Source: Aradus depressus
Lineage: Eukaryota; Arthropoda; Insecta; Hemiptera; Aradidae
Length of the DNA stretch: 64,000 nt
Direction of reading: 5' to 3'
NCBI GenBank assembly: GCA_963662175.1
Contig: OY759221.1
Coordinates: forward strand, 2,170,001-2,234,000
Shown: positions 31,001 to 41,359 of the stretch, one piece after another
How the letters are laid out: each line of letters starts with the position of its first letter
How positions within the stretch are numbered: the stretch's first letter is position 1
Program-made: the position numbers and the translations under genes
The notes under the pieces: model-generated
Databases searched by the model: none
The model's input: the letters and a program-made list of their open reading frames with translations, nothing else
Told to the model about the DNA's origin: nothing

Positions 31001-33216
31001 ACAACGATCCGAAACACACCTGTGAATTGGTACGTACTTGGCTTTTGTATAACTGCCCTTAAAGTTATGAAACCCCCCCCAATCGCCCGATCTCAACCCA
31101 ATTGAACACGTATGGGGTGAGCTCGACAGGAAAATTCGATTAACACCCATTGCTTCAAAAAACGAATTGAAACAAAAGTTATTAGAAGAGTGGGGTAAAA
31201 TATCTCCAAATGTCACCAAAAAATTAGTTTCATCATCAATGCCGAATCGAATGAAAGATGTTATTACACAAAAAGGGTACCCAACCAAATATTAATTAAC
31301 ATTATGGTTTTTGAATTTGTGAAATCGTAAAAAAAACATTGAATTTATTTATAGTTGTTTACATTTTTGTCCGAAAATTTTTGTTACCTACATTACTTGT
31401 TATAAAATTTATTAAATTAAAATATTTATTTGTTCTAATCAAAGCTGTTTTTCCTTTATCCTAACCCACTTTTGAATTCTTATTCTTGATTGAAAAATGG
31501 CTTTAATTATTTTTTTAAATTATTTTTTATTACTTTTGCATTTAATTATTATAATTTTTTATTGAAAAATCAAACCGTCCGAACATTTTTGTTACTGACT
31601 GTATATTTATTTTCGCCTTCATGATAAAAATTTATAGCTAGAAGGTATCCATCATGTGACCATTAAAAAAATTATTTAATTATTTCATAAAAATAAATAT
31701 ATTTGGGAGACATTAAGGTCGTTGAAGTGTTGTTAATAGTAACCTTTTACTGTTGAAATTACAACTGGTTTCAAATTAAGGACATTCTTCCGCCATAAAA
31801 ATTAGATATAACATCTGCTTATAATAATTATGTTCAATCCATTACAAAAATGTTTTTATTTTGTAAAAAAAAATAAATATAATAACACGAACTGGTTCAT
31901 TTAATTTTTTCGGATATATGATATGAAAAGAACAATGATTATAATATAATGATAACATGATATTATCATACTCAAATCCGTACTAACAATTCTTCACCTT
32001 AACTTTTTATATAATAACGACCTTTTGCACTGAACAAGTACCAAAAATTCTAGGTTACCTTTTTAATACAGCACCTGTTTTCAAAATATATTTTTAACTG
32101 TGGTCATAAAATTATTGCAAACAAGACGAGGAACGTGCATAATTAAATCTTGATCAAGACACTAATCTAACACACTTTTCACACCGAAATTCGGAATAAA
32201 TTAAAAAGGTTGAACATAATTATTATAAAATGTTGACTCTCCAAAATACTGATACAACCTCAATGGCGGACCCTAACGCAAGTACATGCTAACCCTAAAC
32301 TTTCTTAAATGCCCACACATTTGTCTTTTTTTTTTTTTTTTACTAAGAACTATAATTATGAACTCTACTGTACAAATTGGTATAATTCTTGTTCTTAAAA
32401 ATGGCATTGGAGGGGACGAAATATCGATTTGAAATTTCGGGCCCATATGGAAGTACACTCCTACATATAGCTGCATTGGTAAAAGAATAATTAAAAACAT
32501 AAATACATGGAAAAAATACATTATATGTCGATTAATTCATATCCCTCACTATTTTATAATAGTAAAATACTTAGAAAATAGCATACAAATAGATTGGAGT
32601 GTGACTTACTTTAGCTCTTCGCAGTATGGAATCTTTGTTGGCATCGTACGGATGATCCTTTGAAGGTATTTCAAGAATGGAAGGAATAGGAGCCGTGTGA
32701 GTATCAATAACATGCCGAATCATCTCAGCAATCTGATGAATAAAAAAATATAAAATTATTATAACACTTCAACAACACACTCTGAAATAATTATAATGCA
32801 TCATAAACATACATTTTGATTTATAAGGATTATATCAATGTCATCGCGTTTTAAAAATCGTTTAAAAGTTTCTTCAATTTCTCCAACACTTGTATCTGCA
32901 ATAAAGCACAACTTTAATGAACAAGTTTAAAACTTAAATAGGTCTTAACTTAAAAATGAGGAAAGCTTACTTTTATCGACTACCATAAAATTTGGATGTC
33001 GATTTTTGTTTATTTCTCCTACTCCTCCAAGAAGAAATCCAACACATGTATCCTAAGGGAATAAGTTGAGAATTATTTTTTGAGTATCAATATGTGGGGA
33101 AACGCCCACTTTTTGTTTCTTATGTAAGGTTATTTGAACTAGAAATAAGAAAATGAACATACCTCATCCCCTATCACTGCAAGAAGTTTGCCCTTTATGG
33201 CAGAATGTAATGCCAT
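28058..33216 (-). CDS. Vha14: V-type H+-ATPase subunit F, complete gene
   Basis: Five coding exons on the minus strand: 33163-33216, 32971-33052, 32813-32895, 32610-32732, 28058-28087. The sum is 372 nt, or 123 aa plus stop, the normal length for insect subunit F. The protein opens [20 protein letters not shown] and contains [39 protein letters not shown] and [20 protein letters not shown], and ends GMFNPEDML. Subunit F is part of the central rotor stalk of the V1 sector, coupling ATP hydrolysis to proton pumping into endosomes, lysosomes and across epithelial apical membranes. The last intron (4.5 kb) carries a Tc1 transposon, a SINE and a duplicated Lifeguard exon piece, yet the nine-codon terminal exon and all splice sites are intact. 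Confidence 0.95.
28180..28950 (-). repeat. Dispersed repeat of the G-rich satellite/element family
   Basis: The complement of 28490-28710 contains 'ataactgccgatgtaatgaa'-like text, 'caaatttcgtattta' and 'gatatcggctt..gggga', the same units that form the array at 44340-46655. Next to it (28870-28910) lies 'gaccgattacataacttccc' followed by 'tatacttcgtgtagctg', a motif repeated at 54050, 55370 and 56375. The poly-A/poly-G tract at 28198-28226 belongs to the same repeat. It is inside V-ATPase F intron 4. Confidence 0.6.
28986..29322 (+). mobile_element. Full-length SINE fused to a duplicated Lifeguard segment
   Basis: Well-preserved plus-strand copy with head, A and B boxes and body. Its tail is 'aagcccccgatgtctcaa' instead of the usual 'gggcatgagtcataa'. 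The tail runs directly into a copy of the DNA that follows the SINE tail at 58277-58306. No target duplication was found, in contrast to six other copies. Confidence 0.9.
29305..29561 (-). repeat. Inverted partial copy of Lifeguard exon and intron (58047-58306)
   Basis: The two segments match at nearly all positions (I count about 7 differences in 257). The copy includes the last 53 bases of the Lifeguard exon (29509-29561) with its GT donor, and the adjoining intron. It cannot encode anything alone. It lies in intron 4 of the V-ATPase F gene, on the same strand as that gene, so the donor motif is in sense orientation. Confidence 0.92.
29691..31601 (+). mobile_element. Tc1-type DNA transposon with TA target sites
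   Basis: Imperfect terminal inverted repeats start CAATCAGTAACAACAATTTT at the left and, read inward from the right, CAGTCAGTAACAAAAATG. The inner parts share TTCGGAC. Both ends are flanked by TA (29689-29690, 31602-31603). A frameshifted Tc1 transposase lies inside. The element sits in V-ATPase F intron 4 in antisense orientation. Confidence 0.92.
30057..31295 (+). pseudogene. Tc1 transposase, inactivated
   Basis: The N-terminal part (30057-30419) has the paired-type helix-turn-helix, with [20 protein letters not shown] and the SGRPR hook, then stops. The middle (30420-30700) is disrupted. From 30740 come [28 protein letters not shown] and the second catalytic Asp in QDNDPKHT. After a C-run frameshift at 31070-31080 comes [14 protein letters not shown] with the catalytic Glu, to GYPTKY. 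The spacing fits DD34E. The first catalytic Asp, expected before E-x-KFN, is replaced (TFECKFN). It is dead by several lesions. Confidence 0.92.
31604..32609 (-). other. V-ATPase F intron 4, proximal part
   Basis: AT-rich, with a poly-T run at 32326-32341. No element or exon was recognised. Confidence 0.4.
32610..32732 (-). CDS. Vha14: V-ATPase F exon 4
   Basis: It is bounded by TTCATCAG and CTAAA|GTAAGT. Forty-one codons encode [20 protein letters not shown] and [18 protein letters not shown]. Confidence 0.95.
32813..32895 (-). CDS. Vha14: V-ATPase F exon 3
   Basis: It is bounded by TATTGCAG and CAAAAT|GTATGT. It encodes [20 protein letters not shown] and IILINQN. Confidence 0.95.
32971..33052 (-). 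CDS. Vha14: V-ATPase F exon 2
   Basis: It is bounded by TCCCTTAG and GATAAAA|GTAAGC. It encodes [20 protein letters not shown] and NFMVVDK, the nucleotide-fold core of subunit F. Confidence 0.95.
33163..33216 (-). CDS. Vha14: V-ATPase F exon 1
   Basis: The ATG at 33216 (minus) begins [18 protein letters not shown]. The donor is GATGAG|GTATGT. The start is chosen because family members begin at this position and no upstream in-frame ATG precedes it closely. Confidence 0.93.
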
Positions 33217-35178
33217 TATTAAGTATTGAACTAGATAATAAAACACAAACCAAAATTTATATATATAACCTAAAATCAAAGGACTTCAACATCGATGAAA
33301 ACCCACCTCATTAAGGAGGTCTGTCAAAGCGCAAGTCAATAAAGCAGTGTTGTAACAAACTCTAATTTTTATTACTGATTATATTACTATTATAATTTTT
33401 ATTACTTTTACGTCATAAGCAAAACTCTAAATTTATTAATTTGAATTATTGATGTATTTACTCCTTTATACTTATAAGGAAGGATAGGATTAGAAATATT
33501 TATCATTAAGAATACAAAAACTTTTTCTTTTTTTTCTTTATATTCACGAAAATATACTATTAGCACTTACAGTTATTATTGAAAGTGCAGTATAAAAATT
33601 AAAATTGTAGAGGGGGGGGGGGGTTTATAACACAGAATCTTAGTTATCTGACAGAAAGGGCAAGATAATATTGTATTACTCGTTTATCAGTTCGGAAATG
33701 TACTTTATATGTTATATATATATATATATAATTTTATGTACGCACTTCAACAGCGTTAGTTATTATAGAACAGGGAACGTCGACTTTTCTGTTGGACAAT
33801 AGAATGTTACGAAGATCTTTCCATGTGCAAATTCTTGCTCACTACTGGTTGAACTAGAATTTTCACAATTAGACCAAGCTGAGAATAAGGCTGTTTAGGT
33901 TAGAAACAATGATTTCGAAATACCTGAATGAATCAAACATAACAATTCCAAGATTTAAATCCTTCATCTTTCCTAAAATTACTATACCAAGTAAAAAAAA
34001 AAAATTTGGTTGGCTTAAATAAATCTAAAAAAAACTAACCAACGTCTCCATGAGTGTGAAAGTTTGTATATAGTGCAAATAAACATGTGTTAAAATTAAA
34101 TCAAGTGCTAGTCATCCGTTTTAGACTTTTTTATTTATCATTATTTAAATTAAAGCAACAAAAATAAAAGAAAATAAAACATTATACAAATATAATGCAA
34201 TGTTTCTTCATTATTTTATTATTTACTATAAAATAAATAAATTTGTCTTGAAAATAAACTTGATAATAAAATTTTAAATGCCAACTTCCGCAACTTTCAC
34301 TGACAAGCCTTAAAATATTAAATAAAACACATTTTATTGGCAAAAATTATCTAATTTGGGAAAAGTCGCTCAAAAAATGAATATATACCAAGTTTTTACT
34401 TTTATTTTAAATGCCATAAAACACTTTTAAGCAATCATATGTTTTATCATGAGATGTATATGAGATGCTCTTTACAACACGTTATAACCTACCTTACACA
34501 GCCTTAGTATATAACTGTGAATGAATGAATGTATAAATTAACATGGGGGAAGTGTGGGACTACCAAAATGAATGGGCTGAGGACGATGAAACAAGAAATC
34601 ATTTTATATATCGTGTTTACACCATATTGTCAATTCAGTTAATGTTCACTGGTGTTATAATAGCCATGGTACAATTTGTGTAAGTTAATATACCTCTTGT
34701 GTCTAGTGTAGGGCAACTTTTCACGGTTTTCACAGCAATTTCATTTTTCTCCCCCCCCCCCCAAAAAAAAAAAAATCGTGTGTTTAGGATGTGAATAATC
34801 ACAACTGATACCGATTCGGGAGCATTCTCTAATCTTTCAGACAAAGAACATCAACCTAACAGATTTTGATGAAACCTTAAAGGATATTTGATCCGAGGAC
34901 AGAAGAAACAATTGAATAAGCAAAAAAGTCAAGATTCTTTTCTGAGCTATAACCAATTTCCAGTTCGGACGAAAATATTTTGCTAAAAAACATCGAGCTC
35001 TTTAAGTCACATAGAAGCTGTGTTATAGTAGCAGATTTGCGGAAAACTAAGATTTTCGTCCATACCGCTCAAGAAACAATGATCAGCTTTTTTTTTTTTT
35101 TTTTTTTTTTTTTTCGTTTGGCGTTAGACCAATTATCCTCAACAAGTTTGATCAAAATCTGATGTTCGTCCGAACCTC
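33217..35178. other. 5' flank of V-ATPase F and intergenic AT-rich DNA
   Basis: It presumably holds the promoter and 5' UTR of the V-ATPase F gene on the minus strand. It contains a G-run (33610-33624), a short AT microsatellite (33713-33730), a C/A homopolymer pair (34752-34774) and a 26-base T-run (35089-35114). No gene frame or element was recognised. Confidence 0.35.
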
Positions 35179-35182
35179 TTAA

Positions 35183-36321
35183 CCCGTAACTGGTGACGTG
35201 GATTTTTTGTAACGTAACTGGTGACGTGGGGTTATCTATACCCAGAACTTTTCGCTCTGCCACGAGCTTAACTTGCGGAGTAAAAAAAATATTTTTATTT
35301 TTATTAATTTAGTGACATGTATTTATGACCTCAAAAACATTTAAACACAAAAAAAAAATTTCTAGGGCCCCAAAAACTTTTTTATAAAACTTGCCAATAA
35401 AAACGAATTTAGGCTATAGAGTTGCTAAAAATCCCAAAATATAATTTGCAACACCTTTTGGAATAAAAATTGCAGCAATACTCTATTATTTAAATATAAT
35501 AAAAGTAAAAAAAAATAAGAATTAAAAAAAAAAGTTAATTTTTAATTAAAATTCCGACACATCATTCAGCACATTCTTTACAGACTGGAATCATACAACT
35601 TCCACATATGGCACTTTGCAACCATTGCAGACTTTTTTGTTTTTTTGTCAGATCCTCTGGGGCACTTCTGGCATCTTACTTGTTTGTCCAAGTCTTCCGG
35701 TGTTTTCCATAGTATTTAGTTACCTTTTTTTTACTTTTTTTGGTAGAGGTTCATCATAATCAGACCCAGACGAAAAATCTGAGTCCAAAGTACGCGGCAG
35801 TGAAGTACTTGCCATTACCGATGGAAACTCGTCATCAGTCAATTCTTGTTCTGAATCAGTTTGATGATCACTAACATAATCAGGAGATGCATCTTCATCA
35901 CCACTGCACTCACGTTCTCCTTCAAGTATTGACCTAGCCCAGTCATCAAATCCTTTATCAGAAACGTTTTTTTAGATGCCATAACAATAAAATTATATGT
36001 AAAAATTATTCATAAAAAGTTATTTATAAACACAGTAGATAATACCAAAAACCCACAGAAAAAATATTAAAATAAAAAAATTGTGAAGTGCAAAAAAGTT
36101 ACGTATCTGGTGACGTGGGGTGTAAAATACCCTGAAGTTACATTTAATTGGAGCTGACACGAAATAACACACTAGAGAATCAAAACAATACACTAGGCGA
36201 GGAGGGCATAGACCGACTGGAAGGTACCTAGTCGGACAACAAGTTACCCCCAACCCTCTGGCGCCAGTGGTGAATCATAGTTTTCGCTGGGTATCACACA
36301 CCCCACGTCACCAGTTACGGG
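35183..36321 (-). mobile_element. Internally deleted piggyBac element, perfect TIRs and TTAA
   Basis: A perfect 19-bp inverted repeat, CCCGTAACTGGTGACGTGG, lies at 35183-35201 and, inverted, at 36303-36321. Each is flanked by the TTAA target site (35179-35182 and 36322-36325). The core of the end sequence is repeated just inside: gtaactggtgacgtgggg at 35214-35231 and a variant at 36098-36120. The interior keeps only the transposase N-terminus and zinc-binding C-terminus. Confidence 0.95.
35562..35982 (-). pseudogene. piggyBac transposase remnant (N-terminus joined to C-terminal zinc domain)
   Basis: The ATG at 35982 is followed, after a one-base slip in an A-run, by an acidic Ser/Asp/Glu-rich N-terminus (GFDDWARSILEGERECSGDE) and a basic PLPKKVKK. 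A stop lies at 35720-35722. Immediately after come the Cys pairs of the C-terminal zinc domain (CQKCP, VCNGC, ICGSC, VCKEC) spread over shifted frames, ending at 35562. The catalytic DDD core is absent, deleted between the two parts. It cannot transpose by itself, but its ends look usable by a related transposase. Confidence 0.8.
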
Positions 36322-36325
36322 TTAA

Positions 36326-36823
36326 TAATCCATTGCGCAGACGACACTCCATTCTGATCTTCATGTAAACTCTCTTCTCCAAAACCCAAATAACTTACAT
36401 GTAGGCTTGTTATGACTTCTGACTTACGAATATCATTGGCGAGGAGTCTTTGTTATTTTTATTTTATTTTGTTTCAGTGAAGAGATAAAAGAATATTTCT
36501 ACGACCGCCAATTTATATTCTACATATTTATGTAAGTTTACTTAACATTAGTTCGTAATTACAATAATACGTTTTTCTCGCAAAGTATCGATATGACAAT
36601 CTATTAATATATATATATATTATTGATGAAAGATTTAAACATTTTGAAGAAGAAATTAAATTCAAAGTAAAATATATGCTTTTTATTTATTTTATAAGTA
36701 TAATGTTTTATATTGATGTTTGATGTTTTAAGGTGTTCGACTTCTTGGTCATTACACCTACATATTCATTTTTGATTGATACTATTGTTTGTCTCGGGAC
36801 TATATCTACTCAGTATTTTAATG

Positions 36824-36827
<4 letters not shown>
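36326..36827. other. Intergenic AT-rich DNA with a duplicated 105-base segment
   Basis: 36609-36716 is closely matched by 44209-44312 (both run from 'tgatgaaagatttaaacatt' to 'aagtataatgttttata'), in the same orientation on the two sides of the I-like LINE. Otherwise nothing was recognised. Confidence 0.5.
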
Positions 36828-36857
<30 letters not shown>

Positions 36858-37125
36858 ACCTATATATACTACTACTTATGTACTTATATTTTTTTTACAT
36901 ATGTATACATGATATTGTTATGTTTGTATATTTATTTATTTTTTTTTTATTTTTTTTTTTTCCTTAAATTTTTCATAAATAGTCATTGTTACTCTTTTTT
37001 TTTTCTTTTTTGTAAATCTTTATTTTTTCCTTTTTTTTAAACTTTTTTTTTTTATATATTTTTTTTTTCCTTTTTTTTTATAACTTTTCTTATAGGTATA
37101 TATTTATTTTTCAATTTAGTTTCGA

Positions 37126-37389
37126 CTAGATTTTATTAATGAGGTTCGCTTCCGTTAGAAATATTAGTGTCAGGTTGATATGCTGTTCGTCATCGCCGAG
37201 ACATTGCGTGAGGGACCTAGGTATGCCCAACCTGTGCAGATGTTCTGCGTAGATGTTGCAGTCTTCGAAGATATGTTTGATAGTGAGGGGGCTGTTGCAG
37301 GTGTTGCACTGAGGTGGCCTGTCTTTGGTGATAAGGTGCCCATGTGTGAGCCTGCTATGGCCGCCTATCCGTAGTCTTGTTATTACCAC
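37126..37389 (-). pseudogene. I-like ORF2 C-terminus: CCHC motif
   Basis: After a frameshift near 37385 the ORF2 reading continues with the motif C-x2-C-x7-H-x4-C (CNTCNSPLTIKHIFEDC) and ends NLINKI. This is the usual C-terminal zinc motif of RNase H-bearing LINEs. Confidence 0.85.
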
Positions 37390-37787
37390 TTCCTCACTCC
37401 TTTACTTCTCATTGAAGAGGACCAGGGGAGGACTGTTGGTTTGATGTACTTTAACTTGTTATCCTGGATCTCGTTCCACATTTGTTGCCAGCTCTCTTGA
37501 AGTTTGATCCTGTGTGGTCGAGACATCTCCCTTTTCGTTAGAAAAGACGGTCTCATCTCCTGCAATGTTAGGGCCCCTCTCGCCGCTTTATCTGCCAGCT
37601 CATTTCCTAGGATATTGATATGGCTGGGAATCCATATGAACTGGACATCTTTCCCAACTTCTCTGAGCATAGTGTTGTGCTGGATAACCTTCCTGGCTAC
37701 TGGGTGGGTAGGGTACATTTGTTCTAGCGATTTCAATGCTCCTAATGAGTCTGTGCATACTAATATTGTCATTTCTTTTTTATCCAT
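37383..37787 (-). pseudogene. I-like ORF2 RNase H domain, second half
   Basis: It lies in the same frame as the large ORF2 and is separated from it only by one TAA (37791-37793) and an Ala codon. It contains CTDSLGALKSLEQ and WIPSHINILGNELADKAARG, the second half of RNase H including the His-x..-Asp motif. A frameshift ends it at 37383. Confidence 0.9.
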
Positions 37788-37790
37788 GGC

Positions 37791-40700
37791 TTAGTTGAGT
37801 GCTGCGGAGAGCGCCAGCAACTCCGCTGAGAGGATAGAAGACCGTCCATCTATCCTGTTGGAGACCTCCCGATCGCCAACAACAAAGGCGTATCCTACAG
37901 CGTCTCCTTTTTTTGATCCGTCTGTATATATAATGAGCGGGTCATTGAACGGGCTTAGTATATGATAGAACATTTGCTTGTACTCGGCTGGGTTCGTGCT
38001 ATCTTTACGTTTGGTGGTGAGCTCCAAGCGGCACTTTGGTTTGCGGGCGAGCCAAGGAGGTGAAGGTTCCTCTTCTTCTAGGGGTACAGTTTTGAGGTCG
38101 GCCGTTATATTATTGTATCTTAGGGTTACAGGTACTTTGTTTCTAGGCATGTTGCTGTATAGATTTAAAAATTTTGGTTCAAAAATGTACTTAAATGCAG
38201 GGTTATTCGGGTGACTTCTAAAATTGGAGATATAGTTGGCAGCTAATTTATGACGGCGGAAGAGAAGTGGAGGTAATCCTGATTCTGCATATAAGCTGTA
38301 CTTTGGACTTGTTCTGAAAGCTCCTGTGGCCAGTCTTATCCCTTCGTGGTGGATAGCGTCCAGGGTCTCGAGGAGACGCTGACTAGCTGAGTTGTAGATA
38401 AAACTGTCATAATCAAGCTTGGAGCATACCAAAACCTGATATATTCTCAACATAGCAAGCCTTTCTGCTCCCCATTTTGTTTTACACAGAACTTTGAGAA
38501 TTTTTAATTTGTTTTTGCGATTTTGTCTCAAAGTGTTGGTTTGAGCTTTCCAATTCAACCTTCTGTCTAATGTCAGGCCTAAGAATCTTCCGCTGTCAAC
38601 AAACCTAAGCGGCGTGCTGTTGAGTGTAAGTACGGGAGTAAATGCGTTTCTCAACCGCGTGAAGTTCATGCAGTATGTTTTTTCAGTGGAGAAGGTCATT
38701 CCTGTACGTTGAGACCAACTATGTAAACGATCTAGTGTCGTCTGAAGTCTTTTCTGGATTGCAGCTTTACTACTAGATCTTGTAATTATCGCCAGGTCGT
38801 CGGCAAACAGAAAGGCTTTGACATGTTGAGAGACGTTTTTTATAATGCTGCTTATTGCGATTGAGAAGAGTGTCGTGCTAAGTACACTTCCTTGTGGTAC
38901 ACCATTTTCTAGGCTGTGGCTTGTTGAACAGTAACCTCTAATTGATACATGAAATTTTCGTTCTTTAAGGAACTCCTCCAGGAAACGAGGTAGGTTGCCA
39001 CGGAGACCCCACATGTGTAAGGTCCTCAATATATCATACCTCCAAACCTTGTCAAAAGCTTTTTTTATGTCAAAGAAAACTCCGACTGCATGTTGCTTAT
39101 TTATGAAGGTGTTTTGGAGCTCCGCTTCGATTGCGGTGAGGTTATCGAGTGTGGACCTATTTGCACGAAAGCCACACTGTTCATTACAGAGAAGATTTTT
39201 GGTTTCAATTGTCCACATCAACCTTTTGTTTACCATTCTTTCAAAGACTTTACACATTGTACTTGTTAGAGATATGGGTCTGAAGTTCTGGGGGTCAGAC
39301 TTGTCTTTCCCTGGTTTTAATATCGGAACTATCTCACATTCCTTCCACGCCTGAGGTATTACACCCGATTTCCATATTCTGTTATACAGCTCTAGTAGCC
39401 TAGTTATAGTAGTTGATGGTAGATGTTGCAGCGTGCTGTTCGTTACTTTATCTGGGCCCGGGGAGCTATCTTTGCAACTTCCAAGTGCAGTTTTTAGCTC
39501 CCACATGCTGAAAGGCATATTATATGGGTTTGCTTCAGCATCGCAACAGAAGTTTAGACCCTGTTGCTCTTCTCTTGTTTTATGCTCTGCGAAGGGCGCC
39601 TCATACGTAGCCGTGCTTGAGTCATTCTCGTACATAGTAGCGAAGGTTTCGGCTATGTCTGTAGGGTTAGTTATAAGCAAGTTATTTGATTTTATTGCTG
39701 TTATAGGATAGGTATCGGTTCCACACATCTTCCTTATTTTCTCCCAGACTACTGAAGATGGAGTGGAAGAGTTTATGGTAGAAACAAAGTTTTCCCACGA
39801 TGTCTTTTTGTTGGTTATTATGGTTCTTCTGCATGTGGCTTGCTTCTTTTTGTATTCTATTAAGTTTTGAGTGGTCATGTTACGCTGGAACTTCCTTAGT
39901 GCTCTCCGCTTCTCCCGAACCGCTGCTTTGCATTCTGGGGTGAACCAGGGTAAGGGTTTTCTTCTTGGGTTAGGTGAGCTCATAGGAATGGATTGTTCTG
40001 CGGCTTTCAGTATGGTAGCTGTCAGCGTGGTACTCATTTCGTCAACATCAGGGGTGGTGTGATGGTCCAAAAATGCTAGCAAGTTGAACTTGTCCCAATT
40101 CGCTTTTTCTGTTAGCCATCTTTGTTTCCTTTGGTAAGGTAGGAATCGCTCGCCTAGAGATATTTTTATGGGATAGTGGTCGCTGTGGTGGGGGTCGTCT
40201 AAGACAGTCCATTCAAGTCGGGGAGCGAGGAGTGGCGAACAGGTCGTTATGTCGATGGCGCTGTAGGTACCATATTCTGGACTTAGATATGTTCTCTCTC
40301 CTGTGTTGAGGATGTGCAGATCAGAGTCGTCCAGAGCTCCAGCTAGGACGTCTCCTCTTGCATTGGTGTGGTCTGATCCCCATCTGGTGTTGTAGGAGTT
40401 AACATCTCCAAGGAGTATGACTGGTGGTGGAAGTTGGGAAGTTAGTTGTGACAGTTCATGTGCAGTGAATGGTTCAGTTGGGGGGAGATATATATTGCAG
40501 AAGGTGATTTTGGTAAAATGAGTTGCGAGTCTGATGGCTACAGCTTGTAGGTTGGTTCGCAGAGCTATTTTCTCGGAGAATACTTTCATGCTTACACTAA
40601 TAGATACCCCGCCGCAGGCTCTGTTGGCAGGAGGTCCATCTGTTCTATAGGTTTCAAATCCCTTTAGAGAAAAGGAATCAGAATTTTTTAAGTGAGTCTC

Positions 40701-40811
40701 CTGCAGACAAAATACCTGGTTGTTTTCTTCATGAATCAGAAGCTTCAAATCATCAAAGTGTTTCTTCACTCCGTTGATGTTCCACTGGAGGATTTTTACT
40801 TGATGTTGCAT
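37791..40811 (-). CDS. I-like LINE ORF2: endonuclease, reverse transcriptase, start of RNase H
   Basis: 1006 codons, the longest open frame in the window. The N-terminal endonuclease (about residues 5-235) has LQWNINGV, LQETHLK, GDVNSYNTRWGS and the terminal SDHYPI. The reverse transcriptase (about 480-740) has FRPISLTSTMCKVFERM, FFDIKKAFDKVWR, GVPQGSVLSTTLFSI and FADDLAII (FADD replacing YADD). The C-terminus begins RNase H with YTDGSKKGDAVGYAFV and SAELLALSAAL. One nonsense codon then separates it from the rest. It is retrotransposon machinery, not a host gene. The long intact frame implies a recent insertion. Confidence 0.93.
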   Translation of the reverse strand: MQHQVKILQWNINGVKKHFDDLKLLIHEENNQVFCLQETHLKNSDSFSLKGFETYRTDGPPANRACGGVSISVSMKVFSEKIALRTNLQAVAIRLATHFTKITFCNIYLPPTEPFTAHELSQLTSQLPPPVILLGDVNSYNTRWGSDHTNARGDVLAGALDDSDLHILNTGERTYLSPEYGTYSAIDITTCSPLLAPRLEWTVLDDPHHSDHYPIKISLGERFLPYQRKQRWLTEKANWDKFNLLAFLDHHTTPDVDEMSTTLTATILKAAEQSIPMSSPNPRRKPLPWFTPECKAAVREKRRALRKFQRNMTTQNLIEYKKKQATCRRTIITNKKTSWENFVSTINSSTPSSVVWEKIRKMCGTDTYPITAIKSNNLLITNPTDIAETFATMYENDSSTATYEAPFAEHKTREEQQGLNFCCDAEANPYNMPFSMWELKTALGSCKDSSPGPDKVTNSTLQHLPSTTITRLLELYNRIWKSGVIPQAWKECEIVPILKPGKDKSDPQNFRPISLTSTMCKVFERMVNKRLMWTIETKNLLCNEQCGFRANRSTLDNLTAIEAELQNTFINKQHAVGVFFDIKKAFDKVWRYDILRTLHMWGLRGNLPRFLEEFLKERKFHVSIRGYCSTSHSLENGVPQGSVLSTTLFSIAISSIIKNVSQHVKAFLFADDLAIITRSSSKAAIQKRLQTTLDRLHSWSQRTGMTFSTEKTYCMNFTRLRNAFTPVLTLNSTPLRFVDSGRFLGLTLDRRLNWKAQTNTLRQNRKNKLKILKVLCKTKWGAERLAMLRIYQVLVCSKLDYDSFIYNSASQRLLETLDAIHHEGIRLATGAFRTSPKYSLYAESGLPPLLFRRHKLAANYISNFRSHPNNPAFKYIFEPKFLNLYSNMPRNKVPVTLRYNNITADLKTVPLEEEEPSPPWLARKPKCRLELTTKRKDSTNPAEYKQMFYHILSPFNDPLIIYTDGSKKGDAVGYAFVVGDREVSNRIDGRSSILSAELLALSAALN

Positions 40812-41359
40812 TGGGTTAATGGTGTTGTTGCTTCTTGGGTTAGCAAGGAGAGGATATGAAATAGTGTACTTTTACAAACATAAGAGATAAAATAAGTGGT
40901 CAGAAACCAATTAGATATAGAGTAGTAGTATGTATAGATAGATAGATGAGATGGACAGCTAAAGTTATTAGTGAGAGATAAACAGGAAGGCATGTAGAGA
41001 TTCTCAAAGTAATAAAGGATGATATTGTCACCAAATAGGACATATTGCTTATAGTTGTCATGTGCCTTAGGTTTGAGTTGTAAACATAAACAATTTATTG
41101 GTAGGTATTCACAGTGGAAATAGAGACAAACAGGGTTGGTAACATGAACATATAAATAGAAGGAGACATTACAATAATGTTTGAAAATATGATTTACTAT
41201 TCGGTAATGGTAATGGTCAAGTGAGACTATGACCGAGGATTGTGGAATAGGACAGTAGCGATCTGTCGATGTATAGAAGGGTGAATGACCAAGAAGTAGA
41301 AGACGAATGGGGAGAAGGCAATGATCAGCCATAATGGGGAAGTATAGGCCAGTGAGAGG